A DNA stretch of 64,000 nt from an uncultured Bacteroidales bacterium (GTDB taxonomy: Bacteria; Bacteroidota; Bacteroidia; Bacteroidales; UBA3663), in contig CAJOLH010000010.1 in NCBI GenBank assembly GCA_905235375.1, positions 1 to 64,000 on the forward strand. The letters run 5' to 3'. Shown piece by piece: positions 1-8,233 of the stretch. How positions within the stretch are numbered: position 1 is the first letter of the stretch; each line of letters begins with the position of its first letter. Made by a program: the position numbers and the translations under genes. The notes beneath the pieces were generated by a model. The model did not search any database. It worked only from the letters and a program-made list of their open reading frames with translations, and was not told the DNA's origin.

Positions 1-54
1 TGACTTTTTTTTAGTTTTATTGGTTATTACTGCCCTTATTTTGTTGATAATCAC

Positions 55-156
55 ATGAGTGACGTTGTTTATTTCAATTCCCGTCGAATCACTACTATTA
101 TCGCCGCCTCTAACAGGCATCTCGTTTCTCAAGGTTTGAAGGCAAACAGTAGATAA
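55..156 (+). other. Short 33-codon ORF of doubtful status
   Basis: An ATG-to-TAA ORF of 33 codons lies just before the terminator hairpin at 185-230. It could be a small protein, or a chance ORF in the 3' region of a gene that ends left of the window. I recognise no motif. The rest of 1-474 holds the hairpin, the promoter at 381-411 and no other convincing gene. Confidence 0.15.
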
Positions 157-184
157 ACAATATCTCAGGTTCCTCAACTCATTC

Positions 185-230
185 AGCCTACTTCACTTTA
201 TTAAATAAGGTGAATTAGGCTCATTTTTTT
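185..230 (+). terminator. Intrinsic terminator of an upstream gene
   Basis: The arms AGCCTACTTCACTTTA and TAAGGTGAATTAGGCT (185-221) form an almost perfect stem around a 5-nt AT loop. A run of seven T follows at 224-230. It probably ends transcription of a gene left of the window and insulates the CRISPR island. Confidence 0.75.
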
Positions 231-355
231 GTTTTTGCTTACTGAAGATGGCTTTCCCCCTTCATTTACAACTCAATAGTAACCCGTCAAGAGATATTTC
301 GACTCACGGGCACACAAGGTAAGATTGTCAGCGACAAAAGGTCGTGAAAAAAGTT

Positions 356-411
356 TCCGACAAAGAAATTGGATAAATATTTTGTAGTTTTTAATCTTTG
401 CCCTATATTTG
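356..411 (+). promoter_or_regulatory. Bacteroidota-type promoter with upstream TCCGAC box
   Basis: TTTG at 381-384 and TATATTTG at 404-411 are separated by 19 nt, which matches the Bacteroides primary sigma consensus. A TCCGAC box begins at 356, exactly 48 nt upstream of the -7 element, preceded by GTCGTG at 341. The same layout occurs before the genes at 10670, 15432 and 16346. It should drive the gene starting at 475. Confidence 0.7.
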
Positions 412-474
412 CAGCGAGCTTTTCAAAGTTGTTATGTTGAAGTGTGATTTTGAAATATTACTCATTTATTTACT

Positions 475-2016
475 ATGGCTGCCCAGAATATCAAGACATT
501 ACGTCAAGAAGGAAAGTTGGATGATGCACTCTGTTTGGCACTGGCAGAGAACGAAGCGCATCCCGATGACCCGCGCACTTGGAATGACATCGTTTGGTGC
601 TACGATGCCATCTGCAAGCGTGCAGCAGAGCAGGGAGACTTGGTGTCCTTCAATAAAGCGTTTGAGGAACTTGTCTTGATGAATGAGTTCGAGAAAAATA
701 AGATGCTGAGCGACTCGATGTGCTGGCGACTGCGTGCCCTATTAGCCAAAACGACTGCTAAAGTCCAGAGTGAAGAAATACCATCCATATCCGACAAGGT
801 GTTCGAGATGGCTCAGCATTTACATCCCACTATCCCATCGGCTCCCTATTCGGTGGTCTGCAAGGCCTTCTATAAGCTTCGTCAACACTGGAATGGTTTT
901 CCCGCATTTATGGAATGGTGGGGATGGGATAACTTTCGTTCGGAGGATTACGAGTGCGAAACGGGACCAGATGGACGGAAGAATCCTGTTTCACTCGTTG
1001 AAGGCTGCTATATCGGAACAGCCAAGATCTTTATCAAGCAGCGTGACATAGAGGCCATCAAAGCGTTTATTCCAAAGATGGAGCAACTCAATCGCATTAT
1101 GCCCCAGATGACATACTTGGGTTATTACATCGGCAAAATGATGTTTGCTACGGGACAAACAGGGCAAGAAGCGCTTGATGCCCTTTGCCCTTTCGTCCGA
1201 AAGAAAAAATCCGAGTTCTGGGCATGGCAGCTTTTGTCGGATGCCTTTCCCAATGACAAAGAGAAGCAATTGGCCTGCCTGTTGCGAGCCGCTGACTGCA
1301 AGACGAAAGAGGAGTTCCTGCTCAACGTACGACTCGAACTTACCTGCCAGTTTCTCCTGCAGCATGACTACGAAAATGCCAGCTATCAGCTGCACAAATA
1401 TGTGGCCGAGAGGACAAGACAGCAAAGACCTTTGTCACGCGACGTATGGCATCTGACCCAGGAACCCTGGTTCACACAACACAATCCGAAGCAGCGACCG
1501 ACTGTGAACCTTGATTATATGGACATCACAGACTTGATTATTTGTGGTGACCTTCCGCTACACGTGGGTGTGGTATCAAGTGTCAATTTCGGTAAGAAGA
1601 TGGCGACTGTAGTTTATGGGAAAGAAAAGAGCGGATTCTTCAAGTACGAACGATTCTTGAAGTCTATCCGTGTAGGCGACATCCTCGTGTTGAAGTGGGA
1701 AGACATCACTGACGATGGTTACATCAAGCCTCTGACCTGTTCGCAAACAACCGAACTGGAGGCGAATGCACTCCATCCTTTCGAAGATGCTTTGGGCATC
1801 TACTTCCGTAAGGTCAACGGAAAAGCCAGCTGTAACCGTGTTGGCACAGCATGGTTTGTGAAGTTCGACGATGGTTCAGCCTTTATCCCCCAGGATCTTT
1901 ACCGTCAGCATCCGCTCCGCGCAGGAGAGCCACTTTCTGCCCGTATCCTTTGGGACTACAACCGTTCGCGTGGAGAATGGGGCTGGAAGTGTGTGGAAAT
2001 AGTGACAAACGGTTGA
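475..2016 (+). CDS. TPR-like protein with C-terminal S1/cold-shock-like beta barrels
   Basis: This 513-residue protein has no signal peptide. Residues 1-130 read as helical TPR-like repeats, for example the stretch LRQEGKLDDALCLALAENE. More helical repeats continue to about residue 330. The C-terminal third (about 350-513) is beta-rich with two segments like S1 or cold-shock barrels, around HVGVVSSVNFGKKMATVVYG and RVGTAWFVKFDDGSAFIP. From memory this resembles the TPR and S1/CSD-like domains described for TOTE conflict systems, but I cannot confirm that. It has its own promoter (381-411) and ends 134 bp before cas6, on the same strand. A nucleic-acid-binding helper of the CRISPR island is an inference from context. 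Confidence 0.7.
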   Translation: MAAQNIKTLRQEGKLDDALCLALAENEAHPDDPRTWNDIVWCYDAICKRAAEQGDLVSFNKAFEELVLMNEFEKNKMLSDSMCWRLRALLAKTTAKVQSEEIPSISDKVFEMAQHLHPTIPSAPYSVVCKAFYKLRQHWNGFPAFMEWWGWDNFRSEDYECETGPDGRKNPVSLVEGCYIGTAKIFIKQRDIEAIKAFIPKMEQLNRIMPQMTYLGYYIGKMMFATGQTGQEALDALCPFVRKKKSEFWAWQLLSDAFPNDKEKQLACLLRAADCKTKEEFLLNVRLELTCQFLLQHDYENASYQLHKYVAERTRQQRPLSRDVWHLTQEPWFTQHNPKQRPTVNLDYMDITDLIICGDLPLHVGVVSSVNFGKKMATVVYGKEKSGFFKYERFLKSIRVGDILVLKWEDITDDGYIKPLTCSQTTELEANALHPFEDALGIYFRKVNGKASCNRVGTAWFVKFDDGSAFIPQDLYRQHPLRAGEPLSARILWDYNRSRGEWGWKCVEIVTNG

Positions 2017-2093
2017 AAAAACGGCCATCGAAGTTCATTTCAGCTACTGAAACAGCAAAAAAAAGCCGCCAGAAATGCAAATTTTCCCACCTT

Positions 2094-2127
2094 TTTGATT
2101 GTATCTAAAAATAAAATCTTATATTTG
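2094..2127 (+). promoter_or_regulatory. Promoter of cas6 and the effector operon
   Basis: TATATTTG lies at 2120-2127 and TTTG at 2094-2097, a gap of 22 nt, slightly longer than the usual 19-21. The -7 element is 23 nt before the cas6 ATG. It may drive the whole 2151-10468 operon, since no other promoter-length gap occurs until 10469. Confidence 0.55.
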
Positions 2128-2150
2128 CAGCAAAACATTGCAATCTAATC

Positions 2151-2825
2151 ATGATCATTAATACACTTACTATCACTTACTCTCCATTGCTTAGCCTCGA
2201 AGAGGTTCCATACTTTCGTGGCGCAGTTCTAAAGGCATTGTCTGATGATACAGACGTTCTCCTCCATAATCATATTGACAGCAACTTCCGATATGAATAC
2301 CCTCTCGTTCAATACAAAAGTGTCGGAGCTAAAGCAACTATAATGCTGATAGGCGAAGGTGTTGAGATGCTCAACAAGTTGATGCCTATTTGTAATACAT
2401 ACATAAACATCGGTTATCGTCATTCCATGATGAAGGTGGAGAAAGTTTCTCCCATGCAGATTGAAATAGAGCTGATCGAGCCGAAACGTTACCGCATTGA
2501 ACACTGGCTACCGCTGAATGAAGAGAATGACAATCGCTTCGTGAGAATGCAAAGCGATTCCGATCGAATCGAACTGTTGGAGCGCATACTTGTGGGCAAT
2601 CTTCTTTCTATGGCCAAAGGTCTGAATATTCATTTCGAAGAACAGGTGCAGTGCGAGATACAAAGTCTGGACCGTTATCATCTTGTGAAGGTCAAGGAAA
2701 CATTGATGAAGTCTTTTGATGTTGACTTTATCTGTAACATCAACCTCCCAGACCTGATTGGCATCGGTAAGCACGCGAGTTTCGGATATGGGACAATAAA
2801 GCAACATTCAGGACAGGAAATATGA
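2151..2825 (+). CDS. cas6: CRISPR-associated endoribonuclease Cas6
   Basis: Cas6 cuts pre-crRNA inside each repeat to release guide RNAs. The protein is 224 residues, the usual Cas6 size. It ends in the family's glycine-rich loop, seen here as GIGKHASFGYGTI (about residues 204-216). The N-terminal ferredoxin-like start (MIINTLTITYSPLLSLEEVP) also fits. The catalytic residue is not obvious by eye. It sits 49 bp upstream of cas10 on the same strand. The array repeat ends in ATTAAGAC, a plausible 8-nt 5' handle resembling the ATTGAAAC handle of many type III and I systems. Confidence 0.85.
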   Translation: MIINTLTITYSPLLSLEEVPYFRGAVLKALSDDTDVLLHNHIDSNFRYEYPLVQYKSVGAKATIMLIGEGVEMLNKLMPICNTYINIGYRHSMMKVEKVSPMQIEIELIEPKRYRIEHWLPLNEENDNRFVRMQSDSDRIELLERILVGNLLSMAKGLNIHFEEQVQCEIQSLDRYHLVKVKETLMKSFDVDFICNINLPDLIGIGKHASFGYGTIKQHSGQEI

Positions 2826-2874
2826 CAAGAATCAGTTAATACATTAAATAATTAAAATAACAAATCTAACGCTT

Positions 2875-4377
2875 ATGGAAAAATATCTCTATGGAGCGGC
2901 AGTGCAAGGCATTCAGCAGTTCATCTTCAGGACCAACGAACTGAAGGACATTGTTGGCGCAAGTGAGCTGGTGGAGCAGATATGCACAACTGCTTTCAAC
3001 GAATTTGCAGTCAACGGTGAATCCGTCGTTCGCGCTGCCGGTAACATCAAGTTTATCTTCAATAATAAATCCGATTGCGAAAAAGCTGTTCGAGAGTTTC
3101 CTAAAAAGGTAATGACGATGGCACCTGGTATAACAATTAGCCAAGCCGTTGTCCTTTTGGGAGAAGATTTTGGTAAGGCCATAGATAATGTCGAGGACTT
3201 ACTGAAAGAGCAGCGTAATAAGCCCGCTCGAAGTGTGACCTACGGACTAATGGGAGTGAAGCGTGCTAATAATACAGGTTTGCCTGTCACAAAAATAGCT
3301 ATAGAACCATACAAGGAGAATGGAGAGACCAAATCTAAAGAGGTTTTTCAAGATGAAGCTTCGGAACAAATAAGCCGTTTTGTACGAACCAAAAAGCTTT
3401 GTGAGAAGAGCTTCGGGGAAGAATGGCTTTCCCATAAGGAAGTGGCTTATGATATCTCTGATTTAACAGACAAGAACGATTGGATAGCCGTAATTCACGC
3501 TGATGGCAATGGGTTGGGCAAGGTAGTCCAAAAAGTAGGCAAAGACAAAGATGACTTCAGAGAATTTTCCGAAAAGCTGGACAAGGCAACAAAGGAAGCT
3601 GCGAACAAGGCATACGAAGCTGTTAAAGATAAGTTCAAACTAAAGGTAGTAATTCCAATTCGTCCGGTTGTCCTCAGCGGAGATGATATGACCGTCATTA
3701 TACGCGGCGATTTAGCATTGGATTATGCAACTGAATTTATCAGAGCATTTGAGATAAAGACCCAAGAAAAATTAAATCCTATTCTTAGGAAGTGGCATGT
3801 TTTTGCTGAAGATAAGGATTATCTTACAGCGTGTGCTGGAATTGCCTATATAAAGTCCTCTTATCCTTTCTATTATGGTTATCAGTTGGCAGAGGAATTG
3901 TGCGGAGAAGCCAAAAAGGATACCAAGGCTATTCATGGTAAGGAATCCGACTATCTGCCTCCTTCTTGCCTGATGTTCCATAAAGTTCAGGACAGCTTCA
4001 TTTTTGACTATGAAGATATTGTAGAGCGAGAGCTTAAGGCCACTGATGACCTATCTTTTAAGGCAGGCCCTTATTATATTCGTGAACAAGCTCAGAAGTA
4101 TGAAGTCTCACTTGCTCAACAATTGACCAAGCAACTTGACACAGAAAATGGAGAGGGCCTGAGGTCGGGCATCAGAGATTGGATTAGTCTCCGTCTTGAG
4201 AATAAGAACAAAGCTGAACAGCGTAAGACCAGGATGCTTCAGATTTTTACCGATGAAAAATTACAAAACACGGTTAAAAAACTTACCGCCGAATCGGACA
4301 ATCGTTGCTTAGCATACGACGTACTGGCTCTCTATACGATAATGAATCAAAAAACTAAAGACGACAATCTAGTATGA
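2875..4377 (+). CDS. cas10: Type III Cas10, short form without HD domain
   Basis: Cas10 is the large subunit of type III complexes. Its palm domains make cyclic oligoadenylate from ATP when target RNA is bound. At 500 residues this is short: it begins directly with the first palm-like domain (KYLYGAAVQGIQQFIF), with no N-terminal HD nuclease. A conserved segment HADGNGLG lies at residues 208-215. The cyclase motif reads S268-G269-D270-D271, a GGDD variant keeping both aspartates, so signalling is probably intact. Lack of HD implies no Cas10 ssDNase activity. The stop overlaps the next start by 4 bp (ATGA), so translation is likely coupled. The downstream CARF effectors support a signalling role. 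Confidence 0.9.
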   Translation: MEKYLYGAAVQGIQQFIFRTNELKDIVGASELVEQICTTAFNEFAVNGESVVRAAGNIKFIFNNKSDCEKAVREFPKKVMTMAPGITISQAVVLLGEDFGKAIDNVEDLLKEQRNKPARSVTYGLMGVKRANNTGLPVTKIAIEPYKENGETKSKEVFQDEASEQISRFVRTKKLCEKSFGEEWLSHKEVAYDISDLTDKNDWIAVIHADGNGLGKVVQKVGKDKDDFREFSEKLDKATKEAANKAYEAVKDKFKLKVVIPIRPVVLSGDDMTVIIRGDLALDYATEFIRAFEIKTQEKLNPILRKWHVFAEDKDYLTACAGIAYIKSSYPFYYGYQLAEELCGEAKKDTKAIHGKESDYLPPSCLMFHKVQDSFIFDYEDIVERELKATDDLSFKAGPYYIREQAQKYEVSLAQQLTKQLDTENGEGLRSGIRDWISLRLENKNKAEQRKTRMLQIFTDEKLQNTVKKLTAESDNRCLAYDVLALYTIMNQKTKDDNLV

Positions 4378-4940
4378 AGACAATCAAATATGAAATAGAG
4401 TTTTTTTCAAACTGGCACTGTGGCTCGGGCTTGGCCGCTGGTGCAGATGTCGATGCTTTAGTCATCAAAGACAAAAACGGAATGCCCTACATCCCAGGTC
4501 GCACGCTGAAGGGGCTACTTCGTGATGCCGCAACCATCCTTTTCGAGGATAAGGGTAAGGTTGTCGATGTCATCTTTGGAGTGTCTGGCGATATGGACGG
4601 CCATCGGACGGGCAGCGCATTCTTCAGCAATGCGACCCTGCAACCTGCCGAGTATCAGTATATCTTTGCAAATGAGTTGACCGAATACCTCTACCAGTCT
4701 TTCGCTTCTACAAGCATTGATGAGAATGGAATTGCAAAAGATGCTACACTTAGAAAGATTGAAACCGTAGTCCCTTGCAAGCTGGTGGGCGAGATAATCA
4801 ATGTTCCCGAAGACGATGACACAAAAAGGGTGTTGGAAGATGCCATGCATTACATCAAGCGCTTGGGAACAGGCAGAAATCGTGGCTACGGCCGTTGCAA
4901 TATAACTATAACCGAAGTTATTAACGAAATGGAAGCATGA
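4374..4940 (+). CDS. Type III RAMP protein, single Cas7 (Csm3-like)
   Basis: This 188-residue backbone subunit would bind crRNA and cut target RNA every 6 nt. The Csm3-type core is clear: CGSGLAAGADVDALVIKD, then GMPYIPGRTLKGLLRD, and the glycine-rich GTGRNRGYGRC near residues 170-180. D27 lines up with the catalytic aspartate of Csm3 (D33 in Csm3 numbering), and D25 is adjacent. It overlaps cas10 by 4 bp and is followed after one base by the csx10-like gene. The assignment to Cas7 is solid; the exact position in the filament is inferred. Confidence 0.85.
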   Translation: MKTIKYEIEFFSNWHCGSGLAAGADVDALVIKDKNGMPYIPGRTLKGLLRDAATILFEDKGKVVDVIFGVSGDMDGHRTGSAFFSNATLQPAEYQYIFANELTEYLYQSFASTSIDENGIAKDATLRKIETVVPCKLVGEIINVPEDDDTKRVLEDAMHYIKRLGTGRNRGYGRCNITITEVINEMEA

Positions 4941-4941
4941 T

Positions 4942-6411
4942 ATGACAAAGACACTGAAATTCAAATGCACGCTGCTGAGCGATGTGGTTCTAAGCCAGAC
5001 ATCAAGCAGTGAGGGCAATCAGAAAACTCTTGACTTCATCCCTGGGAACAACTTCCTCGGAATTGTGGCCAGTAAGATGTATAAGGATCGTTCCAAAGAA
5101 TCGTTAGAGATATTTCATTCGGGCAAAGTCCGTTTTGGCGATGCTCATCCGTCAACTGGTGGTGTCAGAGGTCTGAAAGTGCCTGCCTCCATGTATTATC
5201 CCAAGTTCGGTTCTGCAAGTGAGGAATGTTATATCCATCACTTGACCGATCTTGGCAAGCAAGAGATTAAGGATAAGCAGTTAAAACAGTGCCGTGAGGG
5301 TTTCTATTCATTTATAGATAAAACTGGCAAACCTGTTGAGATCGACAAAAACTATACCATCAAATCAGCATACGATAGCGAAAAACGTCGCAGCAAGGAT
5401 GGCAAGATGTTTGGCTACGAATCTCTTCCCAAGGATCTTGTGCTGTACTTTGAGGTGGAGTCAGACTTGTCTGATCAGCTCACCGAAGCTATAGCAAAAG
5501 TCCTTTGTGGTAAGAAACAAATTGGGCACTCCCGTTCTGCAGAATTTGGCTTGGTCAATATCGAATCGGAAGATTTCAAGGAGATAGAATCCTCTAAGGT
5601 CGAACCTAACACAAACTATATTACAGTATATGCCGATGGTCGCCTGGTTTTCTTCGACAAAAACTTTGAACCGACCTTACAGCCAGAGGCAGATGACTTG
5701 GGTGTAAAAGGTGGAGAGATTGATTGGTCGAAGAGTCAAATACGCACCTTCCAATATGCTCCTTGGAACGGCTGGCGTCACACCTATGATGCCGACCGTT
5801 GCGGCATAGAGAAGGGAAGTGTCTTTGTGGTTAAGCTGAACGACAGATCCTGCCCTGAGAAGAGCAATTATGTCGGTGCTTACAACAACGAAGGCTTTGG
5901 TAAGGTGATTTATAACCCTACATTCCTTGCTGGTAATCAGCAAGAGCTAGGCAAGGCGCTCTTTACATTGGAGGCGAAAGAGAACAAGAAAGCAAAGAAA
6001 ATGACCCAAGAACAAAAAGAGTCCAAGGCATCGAGCCTCCCTAAGCCCGATTCTTCGCTGATCGATCTTCTGATTCGTCGGCAAAGAGATGTCAAGAATG
6101 ACAAGTCTGTATTTGAGATTGTACAAGCTGAGGTAAAAGACCTTGAACCTATATTCCAAGGTGAACAATTTGCATCTCAGTGGGGATTCATTCGCAGTTT
6201 GGCTATGTCAATCGAAGACAATGAAAAACTTTATTCTGCTGTTGAGACATTTTTAAGTCATGGAGTCGCTGAACTCAAATGGAGTGAACAAAGTCGAAAG
6301 GCTCGTCTTATGGCAATCATGGCTAAATATAAGAATAAGGATTTACAAAGTATAATGATAAATCTGGCATCAGAGATGGCAAAGAAATGTAAATCAAAAG
6401 AGGATAACTGA
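4942..6411 (+). CDS. Csx10-like (Cas5-type) RAMP protein with helical C-terminal extension
   Basis: The N-terminal portion matches the Csx10 pattern of type III-D systems: LLSDVVLSQTSSSEGNQKTL, then DFIPGNNFLGIVASKMY, and a later glycine-rich KKQIGHSRSAEFGLV around residue 200. Csx10 is the Cas5-like subunit that caps the 5' end of the crRNA. At 489 residues it is longer than the RAMP core. Residues from about 350 form a charged linker and then a helical region of about 110 residues containing SQWGFIRSLAMS. This tail may be a fused Cas11 small subunit, since no separate cas11 gene is visible. The RAMP part is well supported; the Cas11 reading is inference. Confidence 0.8.
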   Translation: MTKTLKFKCTLLSDVVLSQTSSSEGNQKTLDFIPGNNFLGIVASKMYKDRSKESLEIFHSGKVRFGDAHPSTGGVRGLKVPASMYYPKFGSASEECYIHHLTDLGKQEIKDKQLKQCREGFYSFIDKTGKPVEIDKNYTIKSAYDSEKRRSKDGKMFGYESLPKDLVLYFEVESDLSDQLTEAIAKVLCGKKQIGHSRSAEFGLVNIESEDFKEIESSKVEPNTNYITVYADGRLVFFDKNFEPTLQPEADDLGVKGGEIDWSKSQIRTFQYAPWNGWRHTYDADRCGIEKGSVFVVKLNDRSCPEKSNYVGAYNNEGFGKVIYNPTFLAGNQQELGKALFTLEAKENKKAKKMTQEQKESKASSLPKPDSSLIDLLIRRQRDVKNDKSVFEIVQAEVKDLEPIFQGEQFASQWGFIRSLAMSIEDNEKLYSAVETFLSHGVAELKWSEQSRKARLMAIMAKYKNKDLQSIMINLASEMAKKCKSKEDN

Positions 6412-6412
6412 T

Positions 6413-7849
6413 ATGAGAAACCAATATAGATTTCTGGCCCGAATAGTCATAGAGGCCATATCGCCACTTAATATCGGCAGTGGCAAAAAAGGAATCAAGA
6501 CCGATTCCCTGGTCTTAAGAGATGCCAATGGCCTGCCTTTTATTCCTGGTACAACGATTGCTGGGCTTTTAAGGCATTCCTACACCGTGGAGAGAAAAGA
6601 AGGCGAGAACGAGAAGGAGTTTAAAAAGAAACTGGAGGATCTTAGGGAACCTTTGATGGGAAGCCAGAATTTAGGGTCTCCTCTTATCATCACAGAGGCC
6701 AAGATGCTTGACAGCGATGGAACCGTCCTTGATGGCATCGACATCCAAGAAAGACTGAATAATAACGCATTCTTAGATCACTTCAGGGAACTTCCTATTC
6801 GCCAACATGCCAAAATCAACCATCGAGGGACTACCGAAAAAGGTGACAAGTTCGATGAAGAGATAGTGCTGAAAGGTACTCGTTTTTGCTTTGAGATGGA
6901 GATGCTTTCGGACAACGATGATGAAAGCGAGTTCAAGCATTTTATCAAAGCACTGAATTCTGAGACTTTCCGCGTAGGTTCAGGAAGTCGTGCAGGTTTC
7001 GGTGAGATTAAGATAGTCCAAGAGCATTGCCAGTATAAGACGATTGACTTCGCTATTCCTAAGCAGAAAGACTGGTATCTCAAAAAATCTTCATCTTTGT
7101 GCCAGCCTTGGGATGATGCAGATGATGAGTTTCCGCTTGCCGAGGAAGCATCTTCTGTATGGACAAACTATGAGCTGGAATTGCAACCCATCGATTTCAT
7201 GCTGTTCGGTTCTGGACTAAGTAACGACAAAGCTGATATGACCTATGTCAGAGAGTCATTTGTCGATTGGAGCAATGGCACAGCAGAAATTAAAAAGAAA
7301 GAAAGTGTTGTGCTTATACCTGCTTCTTCAATCAAGGGAGCTCTTTCACATCGTCTGGCCTTCTATTATAATAAGCTGAGTAAAGTATATGCCGATAAAT
7401 TGCCTGATCGCAAGAAGTTAGACGATTTCGTCGGAAAGAACAATGAAGCAGTCAAATCTATATTCGGTTCAGAAGGTGAAAAAGATGCTGACGGCAAGAT
7501 GAAGAACAAACTTCGTGGTAATGTTCTAATTTCAGACATTATTCAGAAGGGAAATAACATCTCCTCCAAAGTCCTGAATCACGTTTCCATCGACCGCTTC
7601 ACGGGTGGTGCAATCGACGGAGCATTGTTTAATGAAGAAGTGCTTTATACCAAGGGCATGACGTTTAATCTGAAGCTTATGGCCAATAGTGCAGCTTTAA
7701 AGGCTAAATATTTTGAACAGGCATTTGAAGAGGCAATGAAAGACATTTGTAGAGGCATGCTTCCTTTGGGAGGTGGTGTAACCCGTGGCAACGGCTGTTT
7801 TGAAGGTAAACTTTACAAGAACGGAGAACTAATTTATGCAAACAATTAA
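6413..7849 (+). CDS. Tandem Cas7-Cas7 RAMP protein
   Basis: Two RAMP (Cas7) domains are fused in 478 residues. Domain 1 (about 1-215) has LNIGSGKKGIKTDSLVLRD, LPFIPGTTIAGLLRH and a glycine-rich GSGSRAGFGEI. D31 matches the Csm3 catalytic aspartate. Domain 2 (about 240-478) has MLFGSGLSNDKADMTYVRES, IPASSIKGALSHR, the Csm3-like loop SIDRFTGGAIDGALFNEEV and a final LGGGVTRGNGCFEGKL. Which aspartate of domain 2 is catalytic, if any, is unclear. The gene starts 1 bp after the Csx10-like gene and overlaps the next by 14 bp. A double Cas7 is known in the fused III-D variant. Confidence 0.85.
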   Translation: MRNQYRFLARIVIEAISPLNIGSGKKGIKTDSLVLRDANGLPFIPGTTIAGLLRHSYTVERKEGENEKEFKKKLEDLREPLMGSQNLGSPLIITEAKMLDSDGTVLDGIDIQERLNNNAFLDHFRELPIRQHAKINHRGTTEKGDKFDEEIVLKGTRFCFEMEMLSDNDDESEFKHFIKALNSETFRVGSGSRAGFGEIKIVQEHCQYKTIDFAIPKQKDWYLKKSSSLCQPWDDADDEFPLAEEASSVWTNYELELQPIDFMLFGSGLSNDKADMTYVRESFVDWSNGTAEIKKKESVVLIPASSIKGALSHRLAFYYNKLSKVYADKLPDRKKLDDFVGKNNEAVKSIFGSEGEKDADGKMKNKLRGNVLISDIIQKGNNISSKVLNHVSIDRFTGGAIDGALFNEEVLYTKGMTFNLKLMANSAALKAKYFEQAFEEAMKDICRGMLPLGGGVTRGNGCFEGKLYKNGELIYANN

Positions 7850-8231
7850 GATTAACAAGTGCGAAGGCTACCTTTGGTTGAGCGACCGACAGGAGCCCCG
7901 GGTCTATCAAGACGAACCGATAGACATCTGCGTTGACGAAACCGTGAATCCTTTTGTTGTAGAGGGCCAGCTCTATGACAGAGAGAACATGATATCATAC
8001 AGCATTAAATATGTCGATGGAAGGTATTTGATTCATCTGTATGATGTAAAACAAGAGGATTTCAGCAATCCGGATAATGAATTGAAGACCTATTATGCCA
8101 ATCGAATGGGGAATTTGCGTCTTGAGTTTCTGCGTTATTGGGAAGAAATTCCTGATAAGAAATGTTTGGGCATGACAGTGCTCACTTTTACTAAAAATGT
8201 ATTTGTTGGATTTAAAGATAAGGAGAATTAA
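7836..8231 (+). CDS. Small type III CRISPR-associated protein of unknown function
   Basis: This 131-residue acidic protein overlaps the double Cas7 gene by 14 bp and ends 2 bp before the large RAMP gene, so it is surely part of the operon. It has no glycine-rich RAMP loop, no catalytic motif I recognise and no signal peptide. The aromatic, charged sequence (YLWLSDRQEPRVYQDE; FLRYWEEIP) recalls the NCBI family of type III accessory proteins named TIGR04423, but that is from memory. By position and size it occupies the slot of Csx19 in the III-D variant, which is an inference. Confidence 0.7.
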   Translation: MQTIKINKCEGYLWLSDRQEPRVYQDEPIDICVDETVNPFVVEGQLYDRENMISYSIKYVDGRYLIHLYDVKQEDFSNPDNELKTYYANRMGNLRLEFLRYWEEIPDKKCLGMTVLTFTKNVFVGFKDKEN

Positions 8232-8233
8232 TT

